A stretch of 64,000 nt of DNA, from NCBI RefSeq assembly GCF_902859935.1, contig NZ_CADIKI010000002.1, positions 310,001-374,000 of the forward strand, given 5' to 3'. How positions within the stretch are numbered: the first letter of the stretch is position 1; each line of letters begins with the position of its first letter. Below the pieces are notes generated by a model. The model saw nothing but the letters and a program-made list of their open reading frames with translations. It ran no database searches and was not told where the DNA came from. Origin of the DNA: Paraburkholderia fynbosensis. Its GTDB lineage: Bacteria > Pseudomonadota > Gammaproteobacteria > Burkholderiales > Burkholderiaceae. A program made the position numbers and the translations under genes. Shown piece after piece: positions 41,942 through 51,849 of the stretch.

Positions 41942-42688
41942 CTACTTGCGCAACTCCGCAACAAAATCGTAGTAATCGTTGCGGCAGTACGTGTCGGTCA
42001 ATTCGATCGCCCGCTGATCGGCGGTATAGCCCACGCGGGTGATCAACAGCAGCGCCTCGTTCGGCGCGATGCTCATCTGCTGCGCGATCTCCTCGCTCGC
42101 GTTCACCGCGCGAAAGTGCTGCAGTGCACGCACGATCGTCAGGCCGCGATTTTCCAGGTACGTGTACAGCGAATCGCCGATGGCTTGCGGATCGGGAATC
42201 ACCGCTGCCGGAAACGTGGAGTTCTCCACCGCCATCACGATGCCGTCGGCCAGCCGCAAGCGCCGCAAACGCGTCACCGCTGCGGCCGGCGACAGGCCAA
42301 GCTGAATCACCTCATCGCGGTTGGCCGGCGAAATCTCGCGCGACAGCCATTTCGAGCTCGGCGTAAAGCCGCGCCGCCGCAGCATTTCGCTAAAGCTCGA
42401 CAGACGCGACAGCGGATCTTCGTAGCGCGGCGTGATGAAACTGCCCGCGCCCTGGGTGCGGCGGATCAACCCCTGTTCGACCAGCAACGCGATCGCCTTG
42501 CGCGAGGTGATCCGCGATACGCCCAGCGCTTCCGAGAGGACGCGCTCGGAAGGCAGCGCTTCACCGGCATTCCAGCGGTTTTCGTGGATGGCACTACCGA
42601 GCTTGCGGGCAAGTTGCAGATAAAGCGGCGTGTCGTTTTCCGGGTCCGGGCGCAGGTCGCGCCAGCGGTCTTCCGAGGCAGAGGTCAT
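41942..42688 (-). CDS. GntR/UTRA transcriptional regulator
   Basis: A 248-residue protein from the ATG at 42688. Residues 20-85 form a GntR winged helix (LPSERVLSEALGVSRITSRKAIALL). Residues about 95-245 are a UTRA ligand domain, ending ELTDTYCRNDYYDFVAELR, the typical HutC/NagR-like close. Such proteins often sense sugar phosphates or histidine-pathway metabolites. No sugar operon lies next to it here, so its regulon is elsewhere. It converges with the CoA-transferase gene, 13 bases apart. Confidence 0.85.
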   Translation of the reverse strand: MTSASEDRWRDLRPDPENDTPLYLQLARKLGSAIHENRWNAGEALPSERVLSEALGVSRITSRKAIALLVEQGLIRRTQGAGSFITPRYEDPLSRLSSFSEMLRRRGFTPSSKWLSREISPANRDEVIQLGLSPAAAVTRLRRLRLADGIVMAVENSTFPAAVIPDPQAIGDSLYTYLENRGLTIVRALQHFRAVNASEEIAQQMSIAPNEALLLITRVGYTADQRAIELTDTYCRNDYYDFVAELRK

Positions 42689-42878
42689 GGGACTCACGCA
42701 AGATAGGCAAGCGGCAATTCTATGACATCGGCGCATCCCGTTATAGCGGGCTTTTGCCTGGGCCGCGGCCGCGGGCGCGTCGAGCCGCTAAACTCGTCGC
42801 TATGACTTTCGTAGGGGCGTCGCGTGCAGCCGCGGCGCCGCTGCATCGGTTTGCATCCAGACACTTCGAGGAGTCCAT

Positions 42879-43724
42879 ATGACGAGCGATATCGCGAGCG
42901 TGAGCCTGCCCGACGGCGAACGCATCCCGGCACTGGGGCAGGGCACGTGGGAAATGGGCGAAGCACCGGCGCGGCGGGCGGCGGAAATCGCCGCGTTGCG
43001 CTGCGGCATCGAACTGGGCATGACGCTGATCGATACCGCGGAAATGTACGGCGACGGCGCAACCGAAACGCTGCTCGGCGAAGCGCTGGCCGGTGTGCGC
43101 GACCGGGTGTTCCTCGTTAGCAAGGTGTATCCGCACAACGCCAGCCGGCGCGGCGTGATCGCCGCGTGCGAGCAGAGCCTGAAGCGTTTGAAAACGGACC
43201 GGCTCGATCTGTATCTATTGCACTGGCGCGGCTCGGTGCCGCTCGCGGAAACCGTTCAGGCGTTCGAGGCGTTGCGCGCGGCGGGCAAGATCCGCCATTG
43301 GGGCGTGAGCAACTTCGACACCGACGACATGGAAGAGCTGCTTGCCGCGCCGGGCGGCGACGCGTGCGCGACCAATCAGATTCTCTACAACGTCGCGCGC
43401 CGCGGACCTGAATTCGATCTGCTGCCGTGGCTCGCCGCGCGCAAGATGCCGGCGATGGCGTACAGCCCGGTCGATCACGCGCGCCTGCCGAAACGTTCGC
43501 CGCTCGACGACATCGCCGACGCGCGCGGCGTTTCGGTGTTCCAGGTGGCGCTCGCGTGGGTGCTGCTGAAGCCCGGCGTGTGCGCGATTCCGAAGTCAGG
43601 CCGCGTCGAGCACGTGCGCGACAACCATCGCGCATCGCAATTGCGGCTCAGCGCAGACGAGCTTGCCGCTCTCGACACCTATTTCAAACCGCCGCGCAGC
43701 AAGCGTGCGCTCGAGATGCTGTGA
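42879..43724 (+). CDS. Aldo/keto reductase
   Basis: A 281-residue protein with GAGGAG just upstream of the start. The catalytic tetrad of the AKR family is present: D52 and Y57 in IDTAEMYGDG, K82 in LVSKVYP and H115 in YLLHWRG. The NADPH-binding end IPKSGRVEHVRDN is also conserved. The length is standard for the single-domain AKR barrel. It probably reduces small aldehydes or ketones in the cytoplasm; the natural substrate cannot be told. Confidence 0.9.
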   Translation: MTSDIASVSLPDGERIPALGQGTWEMGEAPARRAAEIAALRCGIELGMTLIDTAEMYGDGATETLLGEALAGVRDRVFLVSKVYPHNASRRGVIAACEQSLKRLKTDRLDLYLLHWRGSVPLAETVQAFEALRAAGKIRHWGVSNFDTDDMEELLAAPGGDACATNQILYNVARRGPEFDLLPWLAARKMPAMAYSPVDHARLPKRSPLDDIADARGVSVFQVALAWVLLKPGVCAIPKSGRVEHVRDNHRASQLRLSADELAALDTYFKPPRSKRALEML

Positions 43725-43781
43725 ATGGGGTGAGCGCGGCCGCGAGCGCTTGCGGCACGGCGGCCCGCCGCATGCAGGTGC

Positions 43782-44255
43782 TCAGGTGCAGGCGTGGTGC
43801 ATGTGGACGGAGCCCAGCACGGCGACTTCGGCGGGGGTGTGCCTGAGGGCGTCGTCGTCGACCTGGGCGGCATCCGCGAGGAAATCGGCGACGATCGACG
43901 ACACCGCTACGTCGCGCAGACACAGCGACACGCGCTGCGTCTCGTTGGCCGGGAGCGCCGCGCGCTGGCCGAGGAACAGGACACCGTACTGATAGCCGTG
44001 AATGATGCCGCGGATCGCGCCGACGCACTGGCCTTGCGCGGCGTTGTCGTCTCTCTGCTTGCACATCTGCACGAGCGTGTAGGCCGAGAAGCTAGGGTCG
44101 ACGGGGGGCGCCGCCTGCGACAGGGTCGGCGGCAGCGGCTTGGCGGGAGGTTGCGCCGGTGTTTGGGCATGAGCGAGCGATGCGAGGCCCAGAGCGGCAA
44201 CCATCAGCAGGCCGGTGGCCGCGCGTGCCGCGGAGCGAGGAACGTTTCGTTGCAT
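43782..44255 (-). CDS. Rap1a/Tai-family periplasmic protein
   Basis: A 157-residue protein; the ATG at 44255 has GAGGG eight bases upstream, while longer starts do not. An N-terminal signal peptide (GLLMVAALGLASLAHA) sends it to the periplasm. The C-terminal 100 residues follow the Rap1a/Tai pattern: a LVQMCKQ cysteine, the CVGAIRGIIHGYQYG motif and paired later cysteines. Rap proteins neutralise type VI secretion amidase effectors (Ssp1/Tae), but no effector gene is adjacent. It may be an orphan immunity protein or a family member with another role. Confidence 0.65.
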   Translation of the reverse strand: MQRNVPRSAARAATGLLMVAALGLASLAHAQTPAQPPAKPLPPTLSQAAPPVDPSFSAYTLVQMCKQRDDNAAQGQCVGAIRGIIHGYQYGVLFLGQRAALPANETQRVSLCLRDVAVSSIVADFLADAAQVDDDALRHTPAEVAVLGSVHMHHACT

Positions 44256-44778
44256 GTTGTAGGCCCTCATATCGAACGTTGAATCTGATATGAGGCGATC
44301 GCCCCGGAATGGTTCCATAACACTGGCGCGCGGCCACGTGTTTTGTTGTCGGCGGTTCGTGTGACGGTTCGCGTGACGATTTGCAGCTGTCTGGCGGCAC
44401 TATGTCCGGGAGATGACGGCGCGCTTGGCGGGTTCGCGAGTCGTTGCGCGCGACGGGTCTCGGGCGGTGACGCTCGACCGGGGGATCGAGAACATCACTG
44501 CCGATGCCAGCGGATCGCGGACGCCATGCCCGGCGCATAACGCTGGCCGGAGTATGGCGCGGGGGCATCCTACCGGGGAGCGCGCGCCTACTATTGCCGG
44601 TCCGCTCCGCCATTGCCGCCACCGTTGCCGGCGCCGCTGCGTCCGTGGCCTCCTCCAGTGGTCGCGAAGCCTTGCAGCGGGAAGCGCGCAATGGGGATGT
44701 GCGGCGCGTAGGATGAAAAAAGCGCATGAAAACGTTTCGACGATGAAACGCGTCGACGCAAAGCGGCATCCAACCGCG
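44256..44778. other. Gap with no recognised gene
   Basis: About 520 GC-rich bases between the Rap1a-like gene and the 3' end of the ABC ATPase gene. The part next to 44256 should carry the Rap1a promoter. No RNA gene or strong terminator was found. Confidence 0.35.
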
Positions 44779-46977
44779 CTATTCGTGGCGACCGATGTCC
44801 CGCGGTGCGCGAGAGGACTGGTCGTCGGCGGAAACTTCGTTCAGCGCATCGCGTGAGGCGCTTTGCAGCGCACGCAAGGTGTCGACGGGGATATGGCAGC
44901 GGATTCGATGCGCGGCCGATGGGGCAGCGCCGCCTTCGCCGCTAGTGGCGTCGGCGTCGGCGTCGGCGTCGAGAAAGGGCGGATCCTGCTGCTCGCAGAT
45001 CGCGCCGAGCTTGCGCGGACAGCGTGTGTGAAAGACGCAACCCGAAGGCGGCGAGACCGCGCTCGGCAGATCGCCGGACAGGCGGATGCGAGCCTGCTTG
45101 TCGTGAGCATTGAGCGAGGGGACCGACGACAGCAGCGCCTCAGTATAAGGATGCTGCGGCCCGTCGAACACCGCCGCGGCCGGCCCGATTTCCAGCAGCC
45201 TGCCGAGATACAGCACGGCGATGCGATCCGCGAGATAGCGCACCACGTGCAGGTCGTGCGAGATGAACACGTAGCTGACGCCGCGCTCGCGTTGCAGGTC
45301 GGCGAGCAGGTTGAGGATCGCGGCCTGCACGGAGACATCGAGCGCGGAAGTCGGCTCATCGCAGACCACCACGCGCGGCTCGCCGGCAAACGCGCGGGCA
45401 ATCGCGACGCGCTGCTTGAGCCCTCCTGACAACTGCCGCGTGCGCGAGTCGAGATAACGTTCCGGCAAACGCACGGCGGACGTCAGCGTGGCGAGCCGTG
45501 TGTCGATCGCCGGGCCGCGCAAGCCGGTGAGGCGTGTCAACGCGCGGCCGATCAGCCGCTTCACCGAATGCGCCCGATTGAGCGCCGAGTCGGGATTCTG
45601 GAAGACGATCTGCAGCGACTTCACCTGCTCGTCGCTGCGTCGTGTGACCCGCGCGGCGAGCGGCGCGCCGTCGAGTTCGAGCACGCCGCCCGCATCGGGC
45701 GTGAGCAGGCCGAGCATCAGTTTCGCAAGCGTCGTCTTGCCGCTGCCCGATTCGCCGACGAGGCCGAGCGTTTCGCCGCCGGCGAGGTCAATTGAGACAT
45801 CGTCGAGCGCGCGCAGCGAGGCGCCGGATACGTGGAACGTCTTCGACAGTTTGCATGCGCGTAGCACGACTGCGGCCGATGAATCGGCCACCGGGCCGCG
45901 CTGATTTTCAACCGGTGCGTCCGGCGTCGCGCGCGGCAATTCGATCGCGCGCTCATGGTAGTGGCAACGCGCCATCTGGTCGCCGTGCGCGACCGAAAGC
46001 CGGTACGGCGGCGGCGCTTCGCGGCGGCAGCGCTCGTCGGCGAGACGGCAACGCTCGGCGTAAATGCAGCCTTGCGTGACCGAGCCCGGTGACGGCAAAC
46101 CGCCCGCGATCGTATCGAGCCGCTCCCTGTCCTTGCTGCGCCCGATCGTCGGCAAGCAGCGCAACAGCCCGACCGTGTAGGGATGACGCGGCCGCGTGAA
46201 GACGTCGCGTGTCGCGCCTTCTTCGACCAGCTTGCCCGCGTAGAGTACGCCGACGCGCTCGCACATTCGCCCGATTACCGCGAGGTTGTGGCTGATGAAG
46301 AGCACGGCGGTGCCGAGTTCCTCGCGCAACTGCGCGACGAGATCGAGCACTTCCGCTTCGACGGTGGCGTCGAGCCCGGTGGTCGGCTCGTCGAGAATCA
46401 GCAGCGCGGGGTTCGATGCGAGCGCCATTGCAATCACCACGCGCTGCTGCATGCCGCCCGACAATTGATGAGGATAGCTGTCCATCACCCGTTCGGGCGC
46501 GGCGATGCGCACGCGCTCGAGCATGTCCAGCGCGCTGTGCAATGCGTCGTCGCGCGTGGCGCCCGCGGCTTCGAAGGCTTCGCAGACCTGTCGCCCGATC
46601 GTCAGCGACGGATTCAATGCGCGCCCCGGGTCCTGATAGACCATTGAAATGCGGTTGGCGCGCAGCTCGCGCAGCGCATCGGCATCGAGCTTCTGCACGT
46701 CCGCGCCGGCGATCATGATCTTGCCCGCTTTCACTGTGCCGTTACGCGGCAGATAGCGCACGATCGCCATTGCGACGGTCGATTTACCGCAGCCCGATTC
46801 GCCGACGAGCCCATACGCTTCGCCGCGCCGCACGCGAAACGAGACATCCTGCAGCACTTCGCGATCGCGCCCGCGGGTCCGGTAGGTGACGGTCAGACCC
46901 ACCAACGTGAGCGCATCGGTGCGATCGCTTTTCGACACGTCGAAGGCCGCGAACGGGGAGGGCGGCGCGCTGTTCAT
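44779..46977 (-). CDS. Fused double ATPase of dipeptide-type ABC importer
   Basis: A 732-residue protein with two full ABC ATPases joined in one chain, a DppD-like half followed by a DppF-like half. Walker A sites are GLVGESGCGKST and GLVGESGSGKTT; signatures are LSGGMQQR and LSGGLKQR; both halves have the oligopeptide-transporter C-terminal Cys motif. The architecture matches GsiA/YliA. The ATG at 46977 overlaps the stop of the permease gene by four bases; longer readings run through that gene in another frame and are not real. It powers uptake through the two permeases encoded just upstream. Confidence 0.9.
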   Translation of the reverse strand: MNSAPPSPFAAFDVSKSDRTDALTLVGLTVTYRTRGRDREVLQDVSFRVRRGEAYGLVGESGCGKSTVAMAIVRYLPRNGTVKAGKIMIAGADVQKLDADALRELRANRISMVYQDPGRALNPSLTIGRQVCEAFEAAGATRDDALHSALDMLERVRIAAPERVMDSYPHQLSGGMQQRVVIAMALASNPALLILDEPTTGLDATVEAEVLDLVAQLREELGTAVLFISHNLAVIGRMCERVGVLYAGKLVEEGATRDVFTRPRHPYTVGLLRCLPTIGRSKDRERLDTIAGGLPSPGSVTQGCIYAERCRLADERCRREAPPPYRLSVAHGDQMARCHYHERAIELPRATPDAPVENQRGPVADSSAAVVLRACKLSKTFHVSGASLRALDDVSIDLAGGETLGLVGESGSGKTTLAKLMLGLLTPDAGGVLELDGAPLAARVTRRSDEQVKSLQIVFQNPDSALNRAHSVKRLIGRALTRLTGLRGPAIDTRLATLTSAVRLPERYLDSRTRQLSGGLKQRVAIARAFAGEPRVVVCDEPTSALDVSVQAAILNLLADLQRERGVSYVFISHDLHVVRYLADRIAVLYLGRLLEIGPAAAVFDGPQHPYTEALLSSVPSLNAHDKQARIRLSGDLPSAVSPPSGCVFHTRCPRKLGAICEQQDPPFLDADADADATSGEGGAAPSAAHRIRCHIPVDTLRALQSASRDALNEVSADDQSSRAPRDIGRHE

Positions 46978-47843
46978 CGGTCGAGCACGCCTTGCACGCT
47001 GTCGGCGATCAGATTCACGCCCACCACCAGCGTCGCGATTGCGCCGGCCGAGAACACCACGGTCCACCATGCGCCGCCCGCCATCAACGTGTACGACTCG
47101 GACAGGGCGAGACCCCAGTCGGCCGACGGCGGTTGAATGCCGAAGCCCAGAAACGACAGCGTGGCGACCGCGAAGATCGCATAGCCGAGGCGCACGGTCG
47201 CCTCCACGATGATTGGCGGCAGCACGTTCGGCAGAATCTCGACGAACATGATGTACGGCGCGCGCTCGCCGCGCAATTGCGCGGCGGCCACGTAGTCGAG
47301 ATGCCGTTCGGCGAACACGGCAGCGCGCACGGTGCGCGCGGTGATCGGCGTGAAGGTGATGCCGATCACGAGGATCACCGTGACGTTGCTCGCACCGACC
47401 GCCGCCAGTGCGAGCAACGCGACGATCACGAGCGGCAGCGCGAGCACCGCGTCGATCGCGCGGCCGACCACGTTGTCCACCCAGCCTTCGAAATAGCCGA
47501 CGATCAGACCCAGCGCCGTGCCCGCCGCCGTGCCGAGCAGCGTCGCGAGCGGCGCGATGGTGAGGATGTCGCGCGCGCCGACGATCACGCGCGAGAATAC
47601 GTCGCGGCCGAGCTGGTCGGTGCCGAACCAGTGCGTATGGTCGGGCGGCAGCAGCGAATTGAGCGGATCGGACGCATACGGATCGAGGCGCACGATCCAC
47701 TGCCCGGCGAGCGCGCAGACGATCCACCACGCGACGATCACCACACCCACCACGAAGGTGGGCGAACGCAGCAGGAGGCGCAGCTGCTCGAAACGTGGTT
47801 CGGTGGCCGCGGCTTGTTGAGAGGGAGGCACGACCGTGCTCAT
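46974..47843 (-). CDS. DppC-like ABC permease
   Basis: A 289-residue inner-membrane protein with about six hydrophobic segments. It has the N-terminal DppC-type region with HWFGTDQLGRDVFSR and the EAA-loop region near 200 (ERHLDYVAAAQLRGE) that docks the ATPase. It overlaps both neighbours by four bases (ATGA), showing a tightly coupled operon with the DppB-like permease and the fused ATPase. Confidence 0.88.
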   Translation of the reverse strand: MSTVVPPSQQAAATEPRFEQLRLLLRSPTFVVGVVIVAWWIVCALAGQWIVRLDPYASDPLNSLLPPDHTHWFGTDQLGRDVFSRVIVGARDILTIAPLATLLGTAAGTALGLIVGYFEGWVDNVVGRAIDAVLALPLVIVALLALAAVGASNVTVILVIGITFTPITARTVRAAVFAERHLDYVAAAQLRGERAPYIMFVEILPNVLPPIIVEATVRLGYAIFAVATLSFLGFGIQPPSADWGLALSESYTLMAGGAWWTVVFSAGAIATLVVGVNLIADSVQGVLDR

Positions 47844-48850
47844 TCCGCGCTCCTCACGCGCAGCCGCGGATTGAGCAGTACGTGCAGCGCATCGGCGACG
47901 AGATTGGCGAGCGTGTAGACCACGCCGATCGTCAGCACGCCCGCTTCGAGCATCGGAAAGTCCTTGGCCTTGGCGGCGTTGTAGATCAGCGAGCCGATGC
48001 CCTGATAGTGGAACAGCGTCTCGACCACGACGAGCCCGCCGATCATATAGCCGAGCTGTGTCGCGGCGACGGTGATGGTCGGCAGCAGCGCATTGCGCAA
48101 CACGTGCCGCCAGATCACGATATGGCGCGGCAAGCCTTTGAGGATCGCGGTGCGCGTGTAGTCCGCGTCGAGCGCTTCGACGGTGCCCGCGCGCGCCATT
48201 CTCGCGATGTAGCCGAAGAACACGAGCACGAGCGGCAGCACCGGCAGCACCAGATGCCGTAGCTGTTCGAGCGCGTTCGCTTGCGGCGGATACGACGCTT
48301 CAATCGGCAGCCAGCGCAGCCACACGCCGAACACGAGGATCAGCACGATGGACGAAACGAACTCCGGCACCACGGTCGCCGACAAACCGGCGATGCTGAT
48401 CGTGCGGTCGAGCCAGCGGCCCGCGTGCATGGCCGACCACACGCCGCCCGCGATGCCGAGCGGCACGACGACGACGAACGCGAGCAGCCCGAGCCTGGCC
48501 GAATGAGCGAGCGCGTCGGCGATGAACGGCCCGACCGGCTCGCGATACGCATACGAGAGCCCCATGTCGCCGCGCACGAAATGCGTGATCCAGTCGACGT
48601 ATTGCGTGAGCAGCGGCCGGTCCGCGCCGAGCTGATGGTTGAGCGCGGCGACCGCCTGTGCATCGGCGAGCGGTCCGAGCACCGCGCGGCCGATGTCGCC
48701 GGGCAGCAGCTGGCCGCCCGCGAACACGATCACCGACAACAGCCACAGCGTGATCAACGACAAGCCCACGCGCGTGCCGAGAAACCGCGCGACGCGGCCC
48801 GCGTTGCCGTTCGATGCGCGGGGGGCGGAGGGGGACGCCGTGGCCGACAT
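47840..48850 (-). CDS. DppB-like ABC permease
   Basis: A 336-residue inner-membrane permease with about six segments. Typical DppB features are the LPGDIGRAVLGP stretch in the periplasmic loop, YREPVGPFIADALAHS and the EAA loop (RAGTVEALDADYTRTAILKG). It starts 31 bases after the binding-protein gene and overlaps the next permease start. It pairs with the DppC-like protein to form the channel. Confidence 0.88.
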   Translation of the reverse strand: MSATASPSAPRASNGNAGRVARFLGTRVGLSLITLWLLSVIVFAGGQLLPGDIGRAVLGPLADAQAVAALNHQLGADRPLLTQYVDWITHFVRGDMGLSYAYREPVGPFIADALAHSARLGLLAFVVVVPLGIAGGVWSAMHAGRWLDRTISIAGLSATVVPEFVSSIVLILVFGVWLRWLPIEASYPPQANALEQLRHLVLPVLPLVLVFFGYIARMARAGTVEALDADYTRTAILKGLPRHIVIWRHVLRNALLPTITVAATQLGYMIGGLVVVETLFHYQGIGSLIYNAAKAKDFPMLEAGVLTIGVVYTLANLVADALHVLLNPRLRVRSAE

Positions 48851-48881
48851 CGTAAGCTCCTGCCGAAGGCGGCGCCGGCGC

Positions 48882-50546
48882 TTACGCGCTCAGCACCGCG
48901 CGGTCGAAATAGAGTTGCGCGAGCGCGGTGAAGCGCACGCCGCTTACGCCTTTGCGCATCGCGATGAGCTGATCATAGAAGAACGGAATGATGACCGGCG
49001 TTTCGTCGAGCAGCAGCGTCTGGATTTGTCCGGAGATTTTCTTCTGCGTGCCGAGGTCGATCGCCGCGACGAACTGCGCGACCAACTGATCGTATTGCGG
49101 ATTCCTGAAATGCGCGGCGTTCCACGTGCCGGTGCTCGTGAGCGGCGCGTTCAGGAACACGTTCGGCACGCCGCGATGGCCGTAGTCGGTTATGCCGAGC
49201 GGCGAGTCGAGCCAGTCGGATTTGCCGGGTGTGCCCGCGCCGTAGTACAGCGACTGACTCTCGACCTTCAGATTGATACGCACGCCGATCGCCTTCGCCG
49301 CGTTCTGCACGACCACGGCGAGGTCGGGAATCTCCATGTACTTCTCGGTGGTCAGCGTGACGTCGAAGCCGTTGGGCACGCCCGCTTGCGCGAGCAGTTG
49401 CTTCGCTTTCGCGATATCGACCTTGCGTTGCGGCACACCCGCATCCGATGACGGAAACACCGGCGCGAACGGACTGTCGTTGCCGAGCTGCGCGCGCCCC
49501 TTGAAGAGGCCGCGCACCAGCACGTCGCGATCGAGCGACAACGCCAGCGCCTCGCGCACGCGCTTGTCCTTGAACAGCGGATTGTCGTTGCGCATGTGAA
49601 TCTGCCGATGCGCACTCGACTTCACCCCCACCGCTTTGTAGTCCGGATTGTTCAGAATGCCGGCGCCGCCCTGCACGGTAAAGGTGCCCATCACGTCTGC
49701 CTGATGGCCTTGCAACGCGAGCAACTGCGCCTGCTGATCGGCGTAGAAGGAAAACTGTACGCGTTGCGGTAACGCTTTCTCGCCCCAGTAGTCGGGATTG
49801 CGTACGAATGACGCGCCCACCTTCGGCTGATACTTCTCGAACCTGAACGGCCCGGTGCCGATGAAGCTCTTTTCATAACCGCCTGCGTAGTTCGCGGGCA
49901 GGATCACGGCGTTGTAATTGTCCGAGGAGACGTAGTACGGAAAATTGCCGTTCGGCGCATCCAAATGAAACGCGATCGTGTGTTCGTCGACGACTTTCGC
50001 GCCGCCTTTCGACAGCACGCCCTTCAGCACGGAGAGCGCCGCCGACCCGCTCGCGGGATCGGCGAGGCGGTCGAAGGTGGCGGCCACGTCTTTCGCGGTA
50101 AACGGCTGGCCGTCGTGGAACTTGACGTTTGGGCGCAGCGTGAAGGTCCACACGTCGCCCTTGTCGTTCGGCTTCCACGACAACGCGAGTGCAGGTTTGA
50201 GCATCAGCTTTTCGCCGTCGTCGTCGATCAGGAATTCGCCGGTCTGGTTCAGCAGCGCGAGACTGGCGGCATCGGTGACGGTGAGCGGATCGACGGCGCC
50301 GGCCGGCGTCAGGTGGGCGACGCGGATCGTCTGGTTGCCGGCACCCGGCGCGCCTTGCGCTCGTGCCCGCGGCGCAGTCAGCACGCCGCCGCCCGCGAGC
50401 GCCAAACCGATCACGCTCGCATGGCGCAGCAACTCGCGGCGCGTGATGCGGCCGGCGAGGAATTCGTCGATGGCGTGGTTGCCGTAGGCGTCGGCGGTGA
50501 GGCGGGCTGCGTCGAGTGCGAGAAATCGGTCCGCGGGAGTTTTCAT
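48882..50546 (-). CDS. Dipeptide-type ABC substrate-binding protein with Tat signal
   Basis: A 554-residue protein of the SBP_bac_5 family (WTFTLRPNVKFHDGQPFTAKDV). The signal is unusual: residues 30-65 read ITRRELLRHASVIGLALAGGG then APRARAQG, a twin-arginine signal set behind a 30-residue leader. It is therefore probably exported folded, perhaps with a bound ligand or metal. It heads the operon of two permeases and the fused ATPase. The substrate may be a peptide, an opine or a metal complex; sequence alone does not decide. Confidence 0.85.
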   Translation of the reverse strand: MKTPADRFLALDAARLTADAYGNHAIDEFLAGRITRRELLRHASVIGLALAGGGVLTAPRARAQGAPGAGNQTIRVAHLTPAGAVDPLTVTDAASLALLNQTGEFLIDDDGEKLMLKPALALSWKPNDKGDVWTFTLRPNVKFHDGQPFTAKDVAATFDRLADPASGSAALSVLKGVLSKGGAKVVDEHTIAFHLDAPNGNFPYYVSSDNYNAVILPANYAGGYEKSFIGTGPFRFEKYQPKVGASFVRNPDYWGEKALPQRVQFSFYADQQAQLLALQGHQADVMGTFTVQGGAGILNNPDYKAVGVKSSAHRQIHMRNDNPLFKDKRVREALALSLDRDVLVRGLFKGRAQLGNDSPFAPVFPSSDAGVPQRKVDIAKAKQLLAQAGVPNGFDVTLTTEKYMEIPDLAVVVQNAAKAIGVRINLKVESQSLYYGAGTPGKSDWLDSPLGITDYGHRGVPNVFLNAPLTSTGTWNAAHFRNPQYDQLVAQFVAAIDLGTQKKISGQIQTLLLDETPVIIPFFYDQLIAMRKGVSGVRFTALAQLYFDRAVLSA

Positions 50547-50799
50547 CGATGGAGAGTCCAGTCCGTTCTGTTGCCGGTTCTGAAGAGCCGCGCAAGCCTG
50601 CGCAAAGCCGGTTCAGTGTAAGCGATTGCTCGCGGGTCTGGCGCGCTTGCGACGCTGGGAGGTGGCCGATTGGCCGATAAAAGAGCCGCTGTGTATCGTC
50701 ATCACAACGTTCGGCGCGTGCATTGCAGCGCGTGCGGAATTTGCACGGGGATGCTTATTCAGGGTAATGAGCAGATTCATGCGCCGCATCGGGTTGGAT

Positions 50800-51819
50800 T
50801 TACCGCGCCACCGCCCCCGGCCTGCGCCAGCGATGGAACAGCACGGAGCCGATCCAGCACGCCATGAAGGCCGCGACGATCGCGTAACCGAGCGCCCCGA
50901 AGCGCTCGTTGACGCTCGCCACCGCGTCCCAGATGCCGCCGCTCAAACCGAGCTTGTCCGACAGCAGCCCGAGCGCTTCGACACCGCCGATCACGATCGC
51001 CACCATCGCCGACACGAAGGTGATGCTCGCGTTGTAGTAGAGCTTGCGCTTCGGATCATCCATCGCCCAGCCGTAGGCGTGCACCATCAGCACGTTGTCG
51101 GTGGAATCGACGAGCGTCATGCCCGCGGTGAAGAGCGCGGGGAACACGAGGATCGAGTACAGCGGCAGACCGGTGCCCGCCTGCGATGCGGCGATCGCGA
51201 GCAAGCCGATCTCGGTCGCGGTGTCGAAGCCGAGGCCGAACAGCACGCCGACGGGGTACATGTGCCAGCTTTTGGTGACGAGCCGGAACAGCGGGCGCAA
51301 GGCGCGCGACAGCAGGCCCGCCGGCGCGATCGAATCAACCGCTTGCGCAACCGGCTCGCCGTCGCGTTGAACATGACGATAACGGCGCCACACGTCGCGC
51401 AGAATCACGAGATTGACGGCCGCGAGCCCCAGCAGGAAGGTTGCGGATACGAGCGTACCGACCGTGCCTCCCAATTCCTTGAAGGTCTCGAAACGGCCGT
51501 GCAGCGAATGCGCGGTCCATGCAATGCCGATGGTCGCGGCGATCACGATCGTCGAGTGTCCGAGCGAAAACGAGAGACCCACGCCGAGCGGACGCTTGCC
51601 GCTTTGCATCAGCTTGCGCGTGACGGCGTCGATCGCCGCGATATGATCCGCGTCGACCGCATGACGCAGGCCGAAGCCATACGCGAGCAGCGCGGTCCCG
51701 AGCAACAGCGGGTAGTGGCGAAAGGCGATCAGCGCCCATGCCCAGGCGCCGAGATTGGCGGCAATCAGGATCGCGTACAGCGAGAGCAGGCGAGGGCGCA
51801 GCGAAGCGGTCGGCGTCAT
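50800..51819 (-). CDS. NiCoT-family nickel/cobalt permease
   Basis: A 339-residue inner-membrane protein with about eight segments. The signature RHAVDADHIAAID is in segment two, with LSFSLGHSTIVI and LGFDTATEIGLL later, all typical of HoxN/NixA high-affinity nickel/cobalt uptake. The gene follows the cupin gene by 30 bases on the same strand, so they probably form one operon. No nickel enzyme genes (urease, hydrogenase) are in the window. Confidence 0.9.
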   Translation of the reverse strand: MTPTASLRPRLLSLYAILIAANLGAWAWALIAFRHYPLLLGTALLAYGFGLRHAVDADHIAAIDAVTRKLMQSGKRPLGVGLSFSLGHSTIVIAATIGIAWTAHSLHGRFETFKELGGTVGTLVSATFLLGLAAVNLVILRDVWRRYRHVQRDGEPVAQAVDSIAPAGLLSRALRPLFRLVTKSWHMYPVGVLFGLGFDTATEIGLLAIAASQAGTGLPLYSILVFPALFTAGMTLVDSTDNVLMVHAYGWAMDDPKRKLYYNASITFVSAMVAIVIGGVEALGLLSDKLGLSGGIWDAVASVNERFGALGYAIVAAFMACWIGSVLFHRWRRPGAVAR

Positions 51820-51849
51820 GAGTCGCAGGATGAAGAGTGGACAGTCGAG